From Acidobacteriota bacterium (GTDB lineage Bacteria > Acidobacteriota > Blastocatellia > RBC074), in contig JADJLO010000001.1 in NCBI GenBank assembly GCA_016710075.1, positions 558,001 through 622,000 of the forward strand: DNA of 64,000 nt, read 5' to 3'. The position numbers were made by a program, and so were the translations under genes. The notes beneath the pieces are model-generated. The model made no database searches, was not told the DNA's origin, and was given only the letters and a program-made list of their open reading frames with translations. Of this stretch, positions 27,344-37,332 are shown piece by piece (position 1 is the first letter of the stretch; the number at the start of each line of letters is the position of its first letter).

Positions 27344-28585
27344 ATGAATGTAAAAAAAACGTTCAGCTTTCGAAACAGAGGAATAAACTGGAGTTTGTTC
27401 CTTACCCTTGTCCTGATCGCAGCGGTTACCGTCTTCATCCCCGCCTGGCTGATAATGCCGTTTAAAGCCCAGTCTGCGAGTGGGGTCGCCCTCTCTTATT
27501 TTCTGAAATCAATGTCCCCTGTTGTGACGGCAATCGCGCTTTTGTCGGCCATTGCTCTGGGCGTCAGGATCTGGTCACTTGAGCGATTGATTGGAAGGGT
27601 GATGTTGATCCCTGCCTTGCTTGTCGTCACAGTCTCTTTCTGGTTCGCCAGGCAGAATCACTTCGAATGGATGTTCAACCCGCTTCCGAATCCAGGCTTT
27701 GCGACGGCGGGTGAAGCCGGTTTCATCAAGGATTCGGATATGGTTATGGCGGTGGCTCTTAATGGTGAATCGGCGGCATACCCTGTCAGGCAGATGGCCT
27801 ACCATCATCTGGTGCAGGACAGGGTCGGAGCGGTGGATCTGGTTGCCACTTACTGAACGCTCTGTCACACCGGTCTGGTGTGGGACGCGACGGTAGATGG
27901 CAGGAGGCTTACTTTTCACCTCTCCGGAATCAACAATCAGAACTTCATCATGCGTGATGAAGAGACGGGATCATGGTGGCAACAGGTTTCAGGCGAAGCC
28001 ATTCAGGGCCCATTGAAAGGGAAGAAGCTGACGCAGGTTTTTCACGACGAGTTGAGCTTCGGTTTATGGAAGCGGGAACAGCCCCGGGGAAGAGTGCTCA
28101 AACCTGATCCCGCGCTCGCCGCCAAATATGCTGCTGAAGATTGGGAACGGCAGATCGATCAGATGAAAGTTGTCGTCCCGGCCGCCAATAACGAGCCGTT
28201 GAGACCCCGTGAGCTGATCGCAGGTGTCAGGATCAACAACGCGGCAAAGGCTTATCCCATCAAAGGCCTGCTCGAACAAAGCCCGGTAATCGATGACCTG
28301 GGCGGAGCCCCTTTGATTATCATCGTTGGCGAAGATCGGAAATCCATCAGAGTCTTCGAACGAAATGTCGATGGCCGCACACTCGAGTTTTACGCCAGGC
28401 CCGGGATCGAACCCCTTCAACTGGTCGATTCTCAGACCGGATCGCAATGGGATTTTTCAGGCAAAGCCGTCAGCGGTCAACTGACTGGAAAACAACTCGT
28501 CCCCGTTCCTGTCTTAAAAGATTTCTGGTTTGACTGGAAATTGTATAATCCTCAAACATCCGTTTACGCTCCTGGCGTGCGATAA
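27344..28585 (+). CDS. DUF3179 membrane protein with in-frame TGA at a conserved Cys; candidate selenoprotein
   Basis: 413 residues if TGA 27854-27856 is read as selenocysteine (residue 171). Start ATG 27344 follows GAGGAT. Three hydrophobic segments (about 21-43, 55-80, 90-105) precede a DUF3179 domain made of two related halves. The first half reads VDLVATY, TGA, TLCHTGLVW; family members I know have Cys there, as in TYCPLCGTG, so UGA replaces the first Cys of a CxxC pair. The reading frame is the same on both sides. A hairpin with a GGUCU loop follows. NCBI names some family members a (seleno)protein, as far as I recall. Alternatives: a nonsense mutation or stop-codon error. The cellular role of DUF3179 is unknown; a thiol-redox job is plausible. 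Confidence 0.8.
27857..27882 (+). promoter_or_regulatory. Candidate bacterial SECIS hairpin
   Basis: Directly after the TGA, CACACC (27866-27871) pairs perfectly with GGTGTG (27877-27882) around the loop GGTCT. The loop begins 15 nt after the TGA, close to the spacing given for bacterial SECIS elements, whose loop needs a G in the first two positions. The E. coli fdhF SECIS loop also carries GGUCU, the part bound by SelB. Confidence 0.7.
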
Positions 28586-29030
28586 ATAAATATCTGTTGT
28601 GGATATGACTTTTGGCTTCAGCTTCCGCTGTTTGGAACAATTGGATTCGACTGTTTCAGAAAAGATAACCGAAAAAAAGTATTTGGAAACCGGACTCGAA
28701 CCCCGCGCGTCTTTTTGACAAGCTCACTGAGATAAGCACCAGTTCGGTGTTTCTTCAAAGGGGTATCCTCCTGTATAGCCGCTCGGTTCAACTGAATCTG
28801 AGCGGCTGTTTTTTTTCGATCTCCCGGGCAGGGCTTATAAACTGTCGATGGATCTGGAAAAACGGGCAGCTTGCGCTCACAATTGAGCGTGGTGTATCAT
28901 CCTGAGTCATAAGTAGTTTGACAAGTTCAGGTGATATCCGCGGATGGGGGTATCATTCGGAACAGAGGCAATAACGATCGAGCAGAAGGCCTGCAGCACG
29001 GGCTCCAGGTGACATAGAGGGGCATTTTTG
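28586..29030. other. 445-bp intergenic region
   Basis: Holds a terminator (28777-28817) and the leader of the S41-type gene, including GAGGGG ahead of its ATG. A stretch at 28686-28755 contains a tRNA T-arm-like word on the minus strand, but a full tRNA fold fails. No gene is supported. Confidence 0.5.
28777..28817 (+). terminator. Rho-independent terminator
   Basis: AGCCGCTC (28777-28784) pairs with GAGCGGCT (28800-28807) around a 15-nt loop, and is followed by G then eight T's. It lies about 190 bp after the DUF3179 stop and insulates the S41-type gene. Confidence 0.85.
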
Positions 29031-30329
29031 ATGTCAATTCGCAGTAAACTCACGCTGGTCACACTCTCGGCATTCATCGCTATCTATTCGATAGTGGGCG
29101 GTATGTTGTCAAGATCAAACAGTCCTTTAGTCAGGGCAATAGCAGATCCCGGACCCTACCCGCAGTTGAGAATTTTCGAGGAAGTGGTGAGGCACATTGT
29201 CAGCGACTATGTCGAGAAACCCGACCTTGAAAAGGTTCGCATCGGAGCGCTCCGCGGGCTGACTGAAGGCCTCGATCCATACAGCGCTTATCTGCTGCCT
29301 CAACAGGTCAAGGAGTATCAGTCAAACAAAGGTAAGGGTGACTCGACCGGGATGGTCGTTGGACAATATTCCGGATTCGCCTACGTCATTGCCCTGGTTC
29401 CAAACTCTCCCGCCGATAAGGCTGGAGTCAGAGTCGGCGATGTCATCGAGTATGTCGACGGGCACGCAACCAGCGACCTTGATCTCTATGATGTAAAGAC
29501 TCTGCTGATGGGCGCTCCGGGTTCAACCGTGGAGCTCAGTCTGATCAACAGAAAAACTGACAAGATCAAACTGGTTCGTGGAACCGTTCCTGCCGTCCAA
29601 CCTGAAACAAAACTGATGGAATCTCAGATCGGCTATGTCAAGGCGCCGATCTTGAATAAAGGCCAGTCCGAGGCCATTGAGACCGCAATCAGGGATGTCA
29701 TTAAGAAAGGCGCCAAATCCATCATCCTCGATCTTCGTGGTTCGGCGGGCGGTGATCTGAAAGAAGGCGTTTCCCTGGCAGACAGTTTTATCAAGTCCGG
29801 TGTCATTGCCAAGTCAATCGGACGCAAGGACAAGGTTATTTCGACTTTTGATGCCAAACCGGAAAATGACATCACCGATTTGCCGATTGCCGTCATCATC
29901 GACCGGACGACCGCCGGCGCTTCCGAGATTGTGGCCGCGGCAATTCTGGAAAATCAGCGTGGAGAAGTCGTCGGCGAGCGCACACTATTCGGGATGGGAT
30001 CAGAACAGGAACTCTTCCCCCTCGATGATGGCTCGGCTCTGCTGCTTACTACTGCTCGTTATGCGGCTCCATCTGGCAAGATTTTTATGACCGACGGCGT
30101 GACTCCCAGCATCGAGGTCAAACGGACCGATCTGGCAGATATTGCCACTGCCGAGTCGGATGAGAACAAGCAGCAGAATCAGACGCGCCCACAGACACAG
30201 ACACCTCAACAACAGGGCGGAAACACTCCACCCGTGCTTGTGGCTCCCAAACCTTCGGAAGATATTCTGCTCAAGAAGGCTGTCGAGGTTCTGACTTCCG
30301 GCACAAAGGTCAAACGCAAGGCAGCATAA
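29031..30329 (+). CDS. S41 (C-terminal processing) peptidase-like protein lacking the Ser/Lys dyad
   Basis: 432 residues from ATG 29031. A signal anchor (LTLVTLSAFIAIYSIVGGML) leads to the N-terminal helical part (VRIGALRGLTEGLDPYSAYL), a PDZ domain (about 100-180, with LVPNSPADKAGVRVGDVI) and the S41 core (IILDLRGSAGGDLKEGVSLA). In CtpB and E. coli Prc the nucleophile is the first Ser of SASEI, with the Lys 25 residues on. Here these read TAGASEI, with Gly296 at the Ser, and TLFGMG, with Met322 at the Lys. The fold seems intact but the dyad absent, so it may be a pseudoprotease that binds chain ends. The C-terminal tail is Gln/Thr-rich. Confidence 0.85.
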   Translation: MSIRSKLTLVTLSAFIAIYSIVGGMLSRSNSPLVRAIADPGPYPQLRIFEEVVRHIVSDYVEKPDLEKVRIGALRGLTEGLDPYSAYLLPQQVKEYQSNKGKGDSTGMVVGQYSGFAYVIALVPNSPADKAGVRVGDVIEYVDGHATSDLDLYDVKTLLMGAPGSTVELSLINRKTDKIKLVRGTVPAVQPETKLMESQIGYVKAPILNKGQSEAIETAIRDVIKKGAKSIILDLRGSAGGDLKEGVSLADSFIKSGVIAKSIGRKDKVISTFDAKPENDITDLPIAVIIDRTTAGASEIVAAAILENQRGEVVGERTLFGMGSEQELFPLDDGSALLLTTARYAAPSGKIFMTDGVTPSIEVKRTDLADIATAESDENKQQNQTRPQTQTPQQQGGNTPPVLVAPKPSEDILLKKAVEVLTSGTKVKRKAA

Positions 30330-30350
30330 GTTCCCAATCCAGTTAATCTG

Positions 30351-30403
30351 AAAATAACGAAGCGGGTCCGAATCGTAAAAATTCGGACCCGCTTCGTTAT
30401 TTT
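30351..30403. terminator. Bidirectional terminator between S41-type and carboxylase genes
   Basis: AACGAAGCGGGTCCGAAT (30356-30373) pairs with ATTCGGACCCGCTTCGTT (30381-30398) around a 7-nt loop. The stem is extended by A's on the left and T's on the right to about 23 bp, so it gives a T-tract on either strand. It suits the convergent genes on both sides. Confidence 0.9.
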
Positions 30404-30431
30404 AAAATTGAAGGTGATGCCGATGCCTTGA

Positions 30432-31979
30432 TCAAAGCGGGATGTTTCCGTGTTTTCTCGGCGGATTGGAGTCGCGTTTGTTCTCCAGAAGTTTGAGGGC
30501 CCGGATAAGCTTTTGCCGGGTATATTTCGGCTCGATCACCTCGTCTATGAAGCCGTGTTCCGCCGCTACATAAGGCGATGCGAACTTTTCCTGATACTCC
30601 TCGATTTTTTCACGACGAGCGTTTTCCGGGTCGGAAGCGCCTGTGATTTCCCGGCGGTGCAGAATCCCCACGGCCCCTTCCGCTCCCATGACTGCGATCT
30701 CGGCTGAAGGATAGGCGAAATTGATATCTGTGCGGATATGCTTGGAGCCCATGACGCAATAGGCTCCACCGTATGCCTTGCGCGTCACAACCGTAATCTT
30801 CGGCACCGTAGCTTCGGCATAGGCATAGAGCAGCTTGGCTCCGTGCCGGATGATGCCTCCATATTCCTGACTGACTCCCGGGAGGAAGCCCGGAACGTCT
30901 TCAAACGTGATAATGGGGATATTGAAGCAATCGCAGAACCTGACGAATCTCGCCCCCTTGACGCTGGCGTCAATGTCGAGCACTCCCGCCAGAAAAGCCG
31001 GCTGATTGGCGACGATCCCGACCGATTGCCCGTTCAATCTGGCGAATCCGATGACAATGTTACGGGCATAATGCTCCTGAATCTCGAAAAAATTGCCGTT
31101 GTCGACGACACCCTCGATGATCCTGCGGATGTCGTAAGGCTTGTTTGATTCGTTCGGAACGATCGAGTTGAGCGAGGGCTCGACACGGTCAACCGGGTCG
31201 TCGCAGCGTCTTCGCGGCGGATCCTCCATGTTGTTGGACGGCATGAAGGAGAGCAGCTCACGGATCATCCGCAGGCAGTCCTCTTCATTTTCAGTTGCGA
31301 AATGGGCGACTCCGCTTGTGGCGTTGTGAGTCATCGCCCCTCCCAGCTCCTCTTTGGTGACATCCTCATGCGTCACGGTTTTGATCACATCCGGGCCGGT
31401 GATGAACATATAGCTGGTGTTTTTCACCATGAGCGTAAAGTCTGTAATCGCTGGAGAATAGACCGCGCCGCCGGCGCACGGCCCCATGATCGCCGAGATC
31501 TGTGGGATGACTCCGGATGCGAGCGTGTTGCGAAGAAAGATATCCGCATAGCCGCCGAGTGATGCCACGCCTTCCTGGATTCGCGCTCCACCGGAATCGT
31601 TGAGACCAATGACCGGCGCGCCAACCTTCATGGCCAGATCCATGATCTTGCATACTTTCTGGGCATTGGTTTCGGATAACGATCCGCCAAAAATAGTGAA
31701 ATCCTGGGCAAAGACAAAGACCTGCCGGCCATCGATCAATCCATGGCCGGTGATGAAACCATCACCCGGATACTGCTGAGACTCTATCCCGAAATCCTGG
31801 CATCGATGGGTCTTGAGTTTATCGAATTCCTCGAACGTATCTTCATCGAGAAGGAACTCAACTCTCTCTCTGGCCGTCATTTTTCCGTCAGCATGCTGAC
31901 GTTTGATTCTATCGGCTCCGCCGCCGGCCTCTGCCGCTGCATTCTTTTCCTGTAAAAGATTCAGTTTGTCTTCGATCAT
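30432..31979 (-). CDS. Acyl-CoA carboxylase carboxyltransferase (beta) subunit, propionyl-CoA type
   Basis: 515 residues, the full length for the PccB/MmdA/AccD5 family. It transfers carboxyl from carboxybiotin to an acyl-CoA, most likely propionyl-CoA to (S)-methylmalonyl-CoA. Both crotonase-fold halves are present: N-half [19 protein letters not shown] and [19 protein letters not shown] with the oxyanion glycines; C-half [40 protein letters not shown] and [14 protein letters not shown]. Biotin carboxylase and carrier genes are not nearby. Which acyl-CoA is used cannot be fixed by eye. It ends at the shared terminator. Confidence 0.92.
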   Translation of the reverse strand: MIEDKLNLLQEKNAAAEAGGGADRIKRQHADGKMTARERVEFLLDEDTFEEFDKLKTHRCQDFGIESQQYPGDGFITGHGLIDGRQVFVFAQDFTIFGGSLSETNAQKVCKIMDLAMKVGAPVIGLNDSGGARIQEGVASLGGYADIFLRNTLASGVIPQISAIMGPCAGGAVYSPAITDFTLMVKNTSYMFITGPDVIKTVTHEDVTKEELGGAMTHNATSGVAHFATENEEDCLRMIRELLSFMPSNNMEDPPRRRCDDPVDRVEPSLNSIVPNESNKPYDIRRIIEGVVDNGNFFEIQEHYARNIVIGFARLNGQSVGIVANQPAFLAGVLDIDASVKGARFVRFCDCFNIPIITFEDVPGFLPGVSQEYGGIIRHGAKLLYAYAEATVPKITVVTRKAYGGAYCVMGSKHIRTDINFAYPSAEIAVMGAEGAVGILHRREITGASDPENARREKIEEYQEKFASPYVAAEHGFIDEVIEPKYTRQKLIRALKLLENKRDSNPPRKHGNIPL

Positions 31980-32265
31980 AATTTTGTATTATTGAGAGTG
32001 CCTGTGAATTGAATTGAATACACTTCGCAAGGTTATATTGCAGTGGAGTTTTTAGCAATATCTGATCGTCGCCAAAAAGATAGGGATCTTGCGATTTTCG
32101 ACTCTTAAAAAAATGACGATCAAGTCAGGGTGCAAAACGGGTTTTTAATTTGAATTAGCGCCGCCCGGCTTGTATCATCTTCCTTCAATTCAATTCCGGT
32201 TTGAATTCTTCAAGTCGGACAGGTCAAGATTATAAAACAACTGAAAATTCAGGAGGCAAGAGAGC

Positions 32266-33540
32266 ATGCGAAGACGTCTGGCCGGATTGTCCTTAACCTT
32301 GTGTTTGGCCGCAGCAGCGGGAGTCTTCTTCTGGTACAACGCGACTGGTGCGAATGCTTCAGGGGCGGCTGTGCCGACCTTCAGCAGGGAAGTCGCTCCG
32401 ATACTGGCAAAAAATTGTATGAACTGTCACAGACCCGGCGAGATAGCTCCGATGTCGTTGTTGACATACAAGGAAGTCAGGCCCTGGGCCAAGGCGATTC
32501 GTGAAAAAGTGGCGAAGCGAGATATGCCGCCCTGGCACGCCGACTCCACTCACGGCGAGTGGGCGAATGATCGTCGCATGTCACAGCAGGATATCGATAC
32601 GATAATCGCCTGGATTGACGGCGGAGCCCCTGAGGGAAATCCGAAAGACATGCCTCCGACTCCGAAATTCACCACTGGCTGGCAGATCGGCGAGCCGGAT
32701 ATCATCTTCGAAATGCCGACTGAATTTACAGTTCCCGCGGAAGGGGCTGTCGCGTATCAATACTTCACCGTTCCGACGAACTTCAAAGAAGACAGATATG
32801 TTGCAGCCATGGAAGCACGCGCCGGCGATATATCGGTAGTTCATCATATCGTGATCTATGTTCGGGATCCGAATGAGGCGGCCCCGAAGAGACAGGATAT
32901 CGGAACCGGTCTGCTTGGAGCGCTCTCTCCCGGTATGACGCCATATCAGGCTCAGCCCGGCACAGCCAAGCTGATCAAGGCCGGTTCCAATCTCGTTTTC
33001 CAGATGCACTATACGCCGAGCGGCAAAGCCACCAAAGATCGCTCGGTCGTCGGCCTGAAATTTGCCAAATGGCCTGTTGAAAAGGTGATGTCGACAAGCG
33101 CCGCATGGGATGCCCGCTTCACGATTCCTGCTAATGCCGAGAATTACGAGGTCAAGGCCGAATGGATCGCGGATGAGGATATCGCGATCTGGAGCCTCAT
33201 GCCTCATATGCACCTTCGCGGTAAGGATTACACCTACCGTGCAATCTATCCGGATGGCCGATCCGAGATACTACTGTCGGTTCCTCGTTACGATTTCAAC
33301 TGGCAGATCTATTATTATCCGAAGAAACCCATCAGAATCCCGAAGGGCACGAAGATCGAGACCATCGCACATTACGATAACTCGACGAAAAATGCCCAAA
33401 ATCCTGATCCCTCGAAACCGGTTCGATTCGGCGAACAGACCTGGGAAGAGATGATGAACGGTTTCTTCGATTACACCATCGAAAAGCAGAGTCCTGCAAA
33501 AGCGACTGCCTCCACCGGAAATTCAGGAGGAAGCCGTTAG
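32266..33540 (+). CDS. Exported monoheme c-type cytochrome with copper-type-II-monooxygenase-like domains
   Basis: 424 residues; AGGAGG precedes the ATG. A signal peptide is followed by a cytochrome c segment with one heme motif (CMNCH) in PILAKNCMNCHRPGEIAPMS, and a later PPWHAD. The remaining 300 residues show the His-rich strands of ascorbate-dependent copper type II monooxygenases: VVHHIVIYV, LVFQMHYTPSG and LMPHMHLRGKDY. That suggests a redox or metal-binding double jelly-roll, but proof of monooxygenase activity is lacking. It is followed 12 bp later by a multiheme cytochrome, implying an electron-transfer pair. Confidence 0.82.
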   Translation: MRRRLAGLSLTLCLAAAAGVFFWYNATGANASGAAVPTFSREVAPILAKNCMNCHRPGEIAPMSLLTYKEVRPWAKAIREKVAKRDMPPWHADSTHGEWANDRRMSQQDIDTIIAWIDGGAPEGNPKDMPPTPKFTTGWQIGEPDIIFEMPTEFTVPAEGAVAYQYFTVPTNFKEDRYVAAMEARAGDISVVHHIVIYVRDPNEAAPKRQDIGTGLLGALSPGMTPYQAQPGTAKLIKAGSNLVFQMHYTPSGKATKDRSVVGLKFAKWPVEKVMSTSAAWDARFTIPANAENYEVKAEWIADEDIAIWSLMPHMHLRGKDYTYRAIYPDGRSEILLSVPRYDFNWQIYYYPKKPIRIPKGTKIETIAHYDNSTKNAQNPDPSKPVRFGEQTWEEMMNGFFDYTIEKQSPAKATASTGNSGGSR

Positions 33541-33552
33541 TCTTATTCATCA

Positions 33553-34566
33553 ATGAAATCGCTTAAACTGATTTTGCTGATCATCGTTGCGCTGGCAGCG
33601 GTTGTTATGACAACCACTGCCAGCTCTCGTCTTTTTGAGCAGGAAAAAACGAAACAGACAGATCCTCTCGATTGGGGATCGAACCACGTCGGAAAGCCAA
33701 CACCGGATTTCTATGGCGGGGATGAATGTCTTTTCTGCCACCGGTTCACAGTCGGACAAGTCTGGCAGAAGGATGCGCACTTCCGTTCAATCAGAGGAAA
33801 ATACGTGGGCGGCAAGGATGCTCCGGAGATTGAATTCCTGAAATCGGATAATAACGGCAGTCGAGGCGCCTCCAAAGTAGAATTCATCATGGGGAAGAAA
33901 GAAGTCTCCCGGTTCCTGCGTCGCAATGTAGACGGGGATTTCGAGTTGCTATCATTCGGCATCCTCAAACCGGGATCCGATAAGGCCAGGTATTTCGATC
34001 TTCGCTGGAGCCACGGATTTGCCGGCGGAACATTCGACGCAGCCTGTATCGGCTGTCATATGACCGGAGTCGATTCAAAGACGAAAACCCCCTTCGAGCC
34101 CTTCGTCGGTTGCGAGTCCTGCCATGGCCCTCATAATCCCGAGCATACAAAGGGTAAGGATGTTTACTTGAGGTTCTCCAAAAAGGGAAAGGACCCGGCT
34201 CAGATGATTGCCTCATCCTGCGGCTCGTGTCATCTACGCGGCGGCGAATCCCGATCAACCGGGTTGCCGTACCCGGATAATTTTGTAAGCGGGGACAACC
34301 TTTTTAAGGACTTCAAATTCGATTTCACACAGTCTGACGATCCGAAGCTTAACCCGATAGATGCTCATATCCAGAAGAATATTCGGGATATCGTTATCAA
34401 GGGAAATAATGATGTCTCCTGCCTCTCCTGCCACAGGATTCACCCTTCGGATACGCTGAGGCACCGGCGCCAATTGAAGACGGATTACTGCATGATCTGT
34501 CATGAGGTTGAGCCTTTCAAACAGATCAAAAAATTCGAAGTTCACAGCCAGACCTGTGAATATTAG
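33553..34566 (+). CDS. Exported hexaheme c-type cytochrome
   Basis: 337 residues with a signal peptide (KLILLIIVALAAVVMTTTAS) and six CxxCH motifs in order: CLFCH, CIGCH, CESCH, CGSCH, CLSCH and CMICH. The clustering near CESCHGPHNPEHTKG resembles cytochrome c554-type proteins. It probably shuttles electrons in the periplasm. It begins 12 bp after the cytochrome/copper-domain gene, which fits a shared operon; the S9 peptidase gene follows with its own strong ribosome binding site. Confidence 0.9.
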   Translation: MKSLKLILLIIVALAAVVMTTTASSRLFEQEKTKQTDPLDWGSNHVGKPTPDFYGGDECLFCHRFTVGQVWQKDAHFRSIRGKYVGGKDAPEIEFLKSDNNGSRGASKVEFIMGKKEVSRFLRRNVDGDFELLSFGILKPGSDKARYFDLRWSHGFAGGTFDAACIGCHMTGVDSKTKTPFEPFVGCESCHGPHNPEHTKGKDVYLRFSKKGKDPAQMIASSCGSCHLRGGESRSTGLPYPDNFVSGDNLFKDFKFDFTQSDDPKLNPIDAHIQKNIRDIVIKGNNDVSCLSCHRIHPSDTLRHRRQLKTDYCMICHEVEPFKQIKKFEVHSQTCEY

Positions 34567-34600
34567 GCTGCACTTCATATAACAAGTTGGAGGTAAAAAC

Positions 34601-37023
34601 ATGTCCCGAAGACGAATCGTTCTGCTTGCCTTTATTTTTCTAGCCCTGGTCTTCCCCAGCATCAATCCACAGGCACAAACCAAATATCAGAAACCTCCGA
34701 AACAGATAATGGATGTGCTCGATGCCCCGGCAAATCCATTTGTTTCAGTCAGCCCGGCAAAGGACAAAATGCTACTGGCCACGACAACGAGGTATCCATC
34801 GATTGCAGAGATTGCTGAGCCAATGCTCAGGCTTGCCGGAGCGCGAATCAATCCGAAGACAAATGCGCCTCACCGGACGATGCGCATCACCTCGTTGACG
34901 CTTCGGAACATCGCTGACGGGCGCGAGACAAAGATCGTGCTGCCACCTAATTCCCGCATGGGGATGCCTGCCTGGGCTCCCGACGGCAGGCATTTTGCGG
35001 CAATGAACGTGACCGGCAATGGTGTCGAGCTCTGGATTGGAGACGCCGCAAGCGGTAGATTACGCAGAATCCCGGGCATTACAATCAACGCGGCCTATGG
35101 CGACCCGATGCAATGGATGCCTGATAACAAATCCATCCTTCTGCAGTCGATCGTAGCCAATCGAGGACCCGCGCCGGCCGCGCCATCCGTACCTGCCGGC
35201 CCCAATGTTCAGGAAAATTATGGCAAAGCATCGCCCGCCCCGACACTGCAGGATCTGCTGAGAAATTCATACGATGAACAGCTCTTTGATTACTACTCCA
35301 CATCGCAACTGGCTTCTGTCAACGTTACAAGCGGAGCTGTTACCAGACTGGGCAGGCCGGGGATAATCGCCTCGGTCGATATCGCTCCCGACGGAAATCA
35401 TCTGCTGGTTACACAAAACCATAAACCATACTCATACCTGCTTGCCGCAAATTCATTCCCAAGAGAAGTCGAGGTTTGGGATAGAAGCGGGAAACTTGTC
35501 CATAAGGTCGCCAGTCTGCCGCTGCAGGATCAGATCCCGATTGAAGGGGTTGCGACCGGACCGCGCAATATCTCTTGGCGGCCGACCGAACCGGCCACAC
35601 TGGTCTGGGTTGAGGCCCTCGATGGCGGAGACACAAGGAAGAAGGTTGCGCTTCGCGATAAAGTCGTCATGCTCAAAGCTCCATTCGATGGGCAGCCGGT
35701 TGAACTGGTCCGAACTGAGCACCGCTTCCAGGGACTCGTCTGGGGCGAGAAGAACGGCATGGTCATCGTTCGCGATTTCGATCGCAATCGACGCTGGGTG
35801 CGTTCATTCATGATGAATGCCGACAGCCCCTCGCGGGAGCCGAAATTGCTCTGGAGCCGTTCAATGCAGGATCGATACAACGATCCTGGAAACCCGGTCA
35901 TGAAACGGCTGGCCAACGGTCAAATGACTATTTTACAAAGCGGTGATTCCATCTTCCTCTCCGGGCAGGGAGCTACTCCAAAGGGCGATCGCCCGTTCCT
36001 CGATAAATTCAACCTCGGTACGATGAAGTCCGAGCGGCTCTTCCGCTGCGATGATGCGAGTTACGAATCCTTTGTCACCATGCTCTCTGATGACGGCTCG
36101 CGCTTCATTACCAGCTATGAAACTCAGACCACTCCACCCAACTATTTTGTGAGGAATGCCGGCGGCGACTCAAGACAGGCTTTAACCAGCTTCCCCGACC
36201 CGACACCGCAACTCCGCGGGATCAAAAAACAACTGGTTCGTTACAAACGCAAAGATGGCGTGGATCTCTCGTTCACGCTCTACCTGCCGCCCGACTATAA
36301 AGCCGGAACACCCTTGCCGACCGTAGTCTGGGCTTACCCGATAGAGTTCAATGACGCGAGTACCGCCGGCCAGGTCAGCGGATCGACAAACAGGTTCACC
36401 ACTTTCGGAGGTTATTCGCATCTCTTCTTCACCCTCCTGGGCTATGCTGTTCTGGATGATGCCACCATGCCTGTCATCGGTGATCCCGAGACCATGAACA
36501 ATACTTATGTCGAGCAGATAGTCGCCAGTGCTCAGGCCGCCATCGACAAAGCCGTCGAGATGGGGGTAACCGATCGCAGCCGGGTTGGCGTCGGTGGCCA
36601 CAGCTACGGGGCTTTTATGACTGCCAACCTGCTGGCTCAATCCGATCTTTTCAGGCCGGCATCGCCCGAAGCGGCGCTTATAACCGAACGCTCACGCCTT
36701 TTGGATTCCAGAGCGAGAGACGCACATTCTGGGAAGCCCCCGAGATGTATTTCAAAGTCTCTCCATTTATGTCTGCCGACAAGATCAAGGAGCCGATTCT
36801 GCTCATGCACGGAGAAGCCGACAACAATTCCGGAACGCATCCCATCCAGAGCGATCGCCTTTATCAGGCGATCAAGGGCAACGGCGGCAACGTCCGTTAC
36901 GTCACTCTGCCTCTCGAATCTCACGGATATTCTGCCCGGGAATCGATAGAACACACACTCTGGGAGATGATCACCTGGTTTGATAAGTATGTGAAACAAT
37001 CCCAACCAACCGCCATGAGATAA
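34601..37023 (+). CDS. Secreted S9 peptidase (glutamyl-endopeptidase-like), one frameshift
   Basis: About 807 residues after correction; GGAGGT precedes the ATG. A signal peptide (IVLLAFIFLALVFPSINPQA) leads to a long propeller domain (MGMPAWAPDGRHFAAM, VDIAPDGNHLLV) and then the S9 catalytic domain: VWAYPIEFND, nucleophile in VGGHSYGAFMT, Asp in MHGEADNNSG and His in ESHGYS. The frame breaks near 36653, where one G seems missing from a G-run; the other frame continues IARSGAYNRTLTPFGFQSER. The layout resembles plant chloroplast and bacterial glutamyl endopeptidases. Both halves are well conserved. A terminator follows the stop at 37078. Confidence 0.88.
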
Positions 37024-37332
37024 CGAGATAGAAGGTTCGCGCCCATGAGTCAAATCATTGCGCGAAGATGTAATCTGAGCCCGTCTGTCTGGAATTTTAT
37101 CCGGCTGACGGGCTTTTTCATTACTGGTACTGTTGGCCAATTCAACTGGTAAATTAATCGCTCACATGGGGAATTTTACCCTTTGCTATACAATTGAAAA
37201 CTCAACAGAAACAAGGCTTTATGCTGTGGTTTAAACTGGTATGTGAATTGCACGGATTTCATCCGGCAGCAACCACTCAGGTTCTTTTTTTGATTGCGGA
37301 ATTTAACACCAACAAGTAGAAAGGGGTCCTCA
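37024..37332. other. 309-bp intergenic region with two hairpins
   Basis: Holds a 7-bp hairpin (TTCGCGC 37036-37042 with GCGCGAA 37060-37066), the terminator at 37078-37118, and the tdh-like promoter region and leader. No coding sequence is supported. Confidence 0.55.
37078..37118 (+). terminator. Rho-independent terminator after S9 peptidase
   Basis: AGCCCGTC (37078-37085) pairs with GACGGGCT (37107-37114), followed by four more T's. It separates the S9 peptidase gene from the tdh-kbl pair. Confidence 0.8.

Noticed and set aside
27854..27856. Treating the TGA as the true stop and the downstream part as a second gene
   Set aside because: The downstream part has no start with a ribosome binding site at the break, continues the same frame and completes the DUF3179 fold.
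28686..28755. Minus-strand tRNA-like stretch (GGTTCGAGTCC)
   Set aside because: The anticodon-like stem can form, but T-stem and acceptor pairing fail; at best a decayed remnant.
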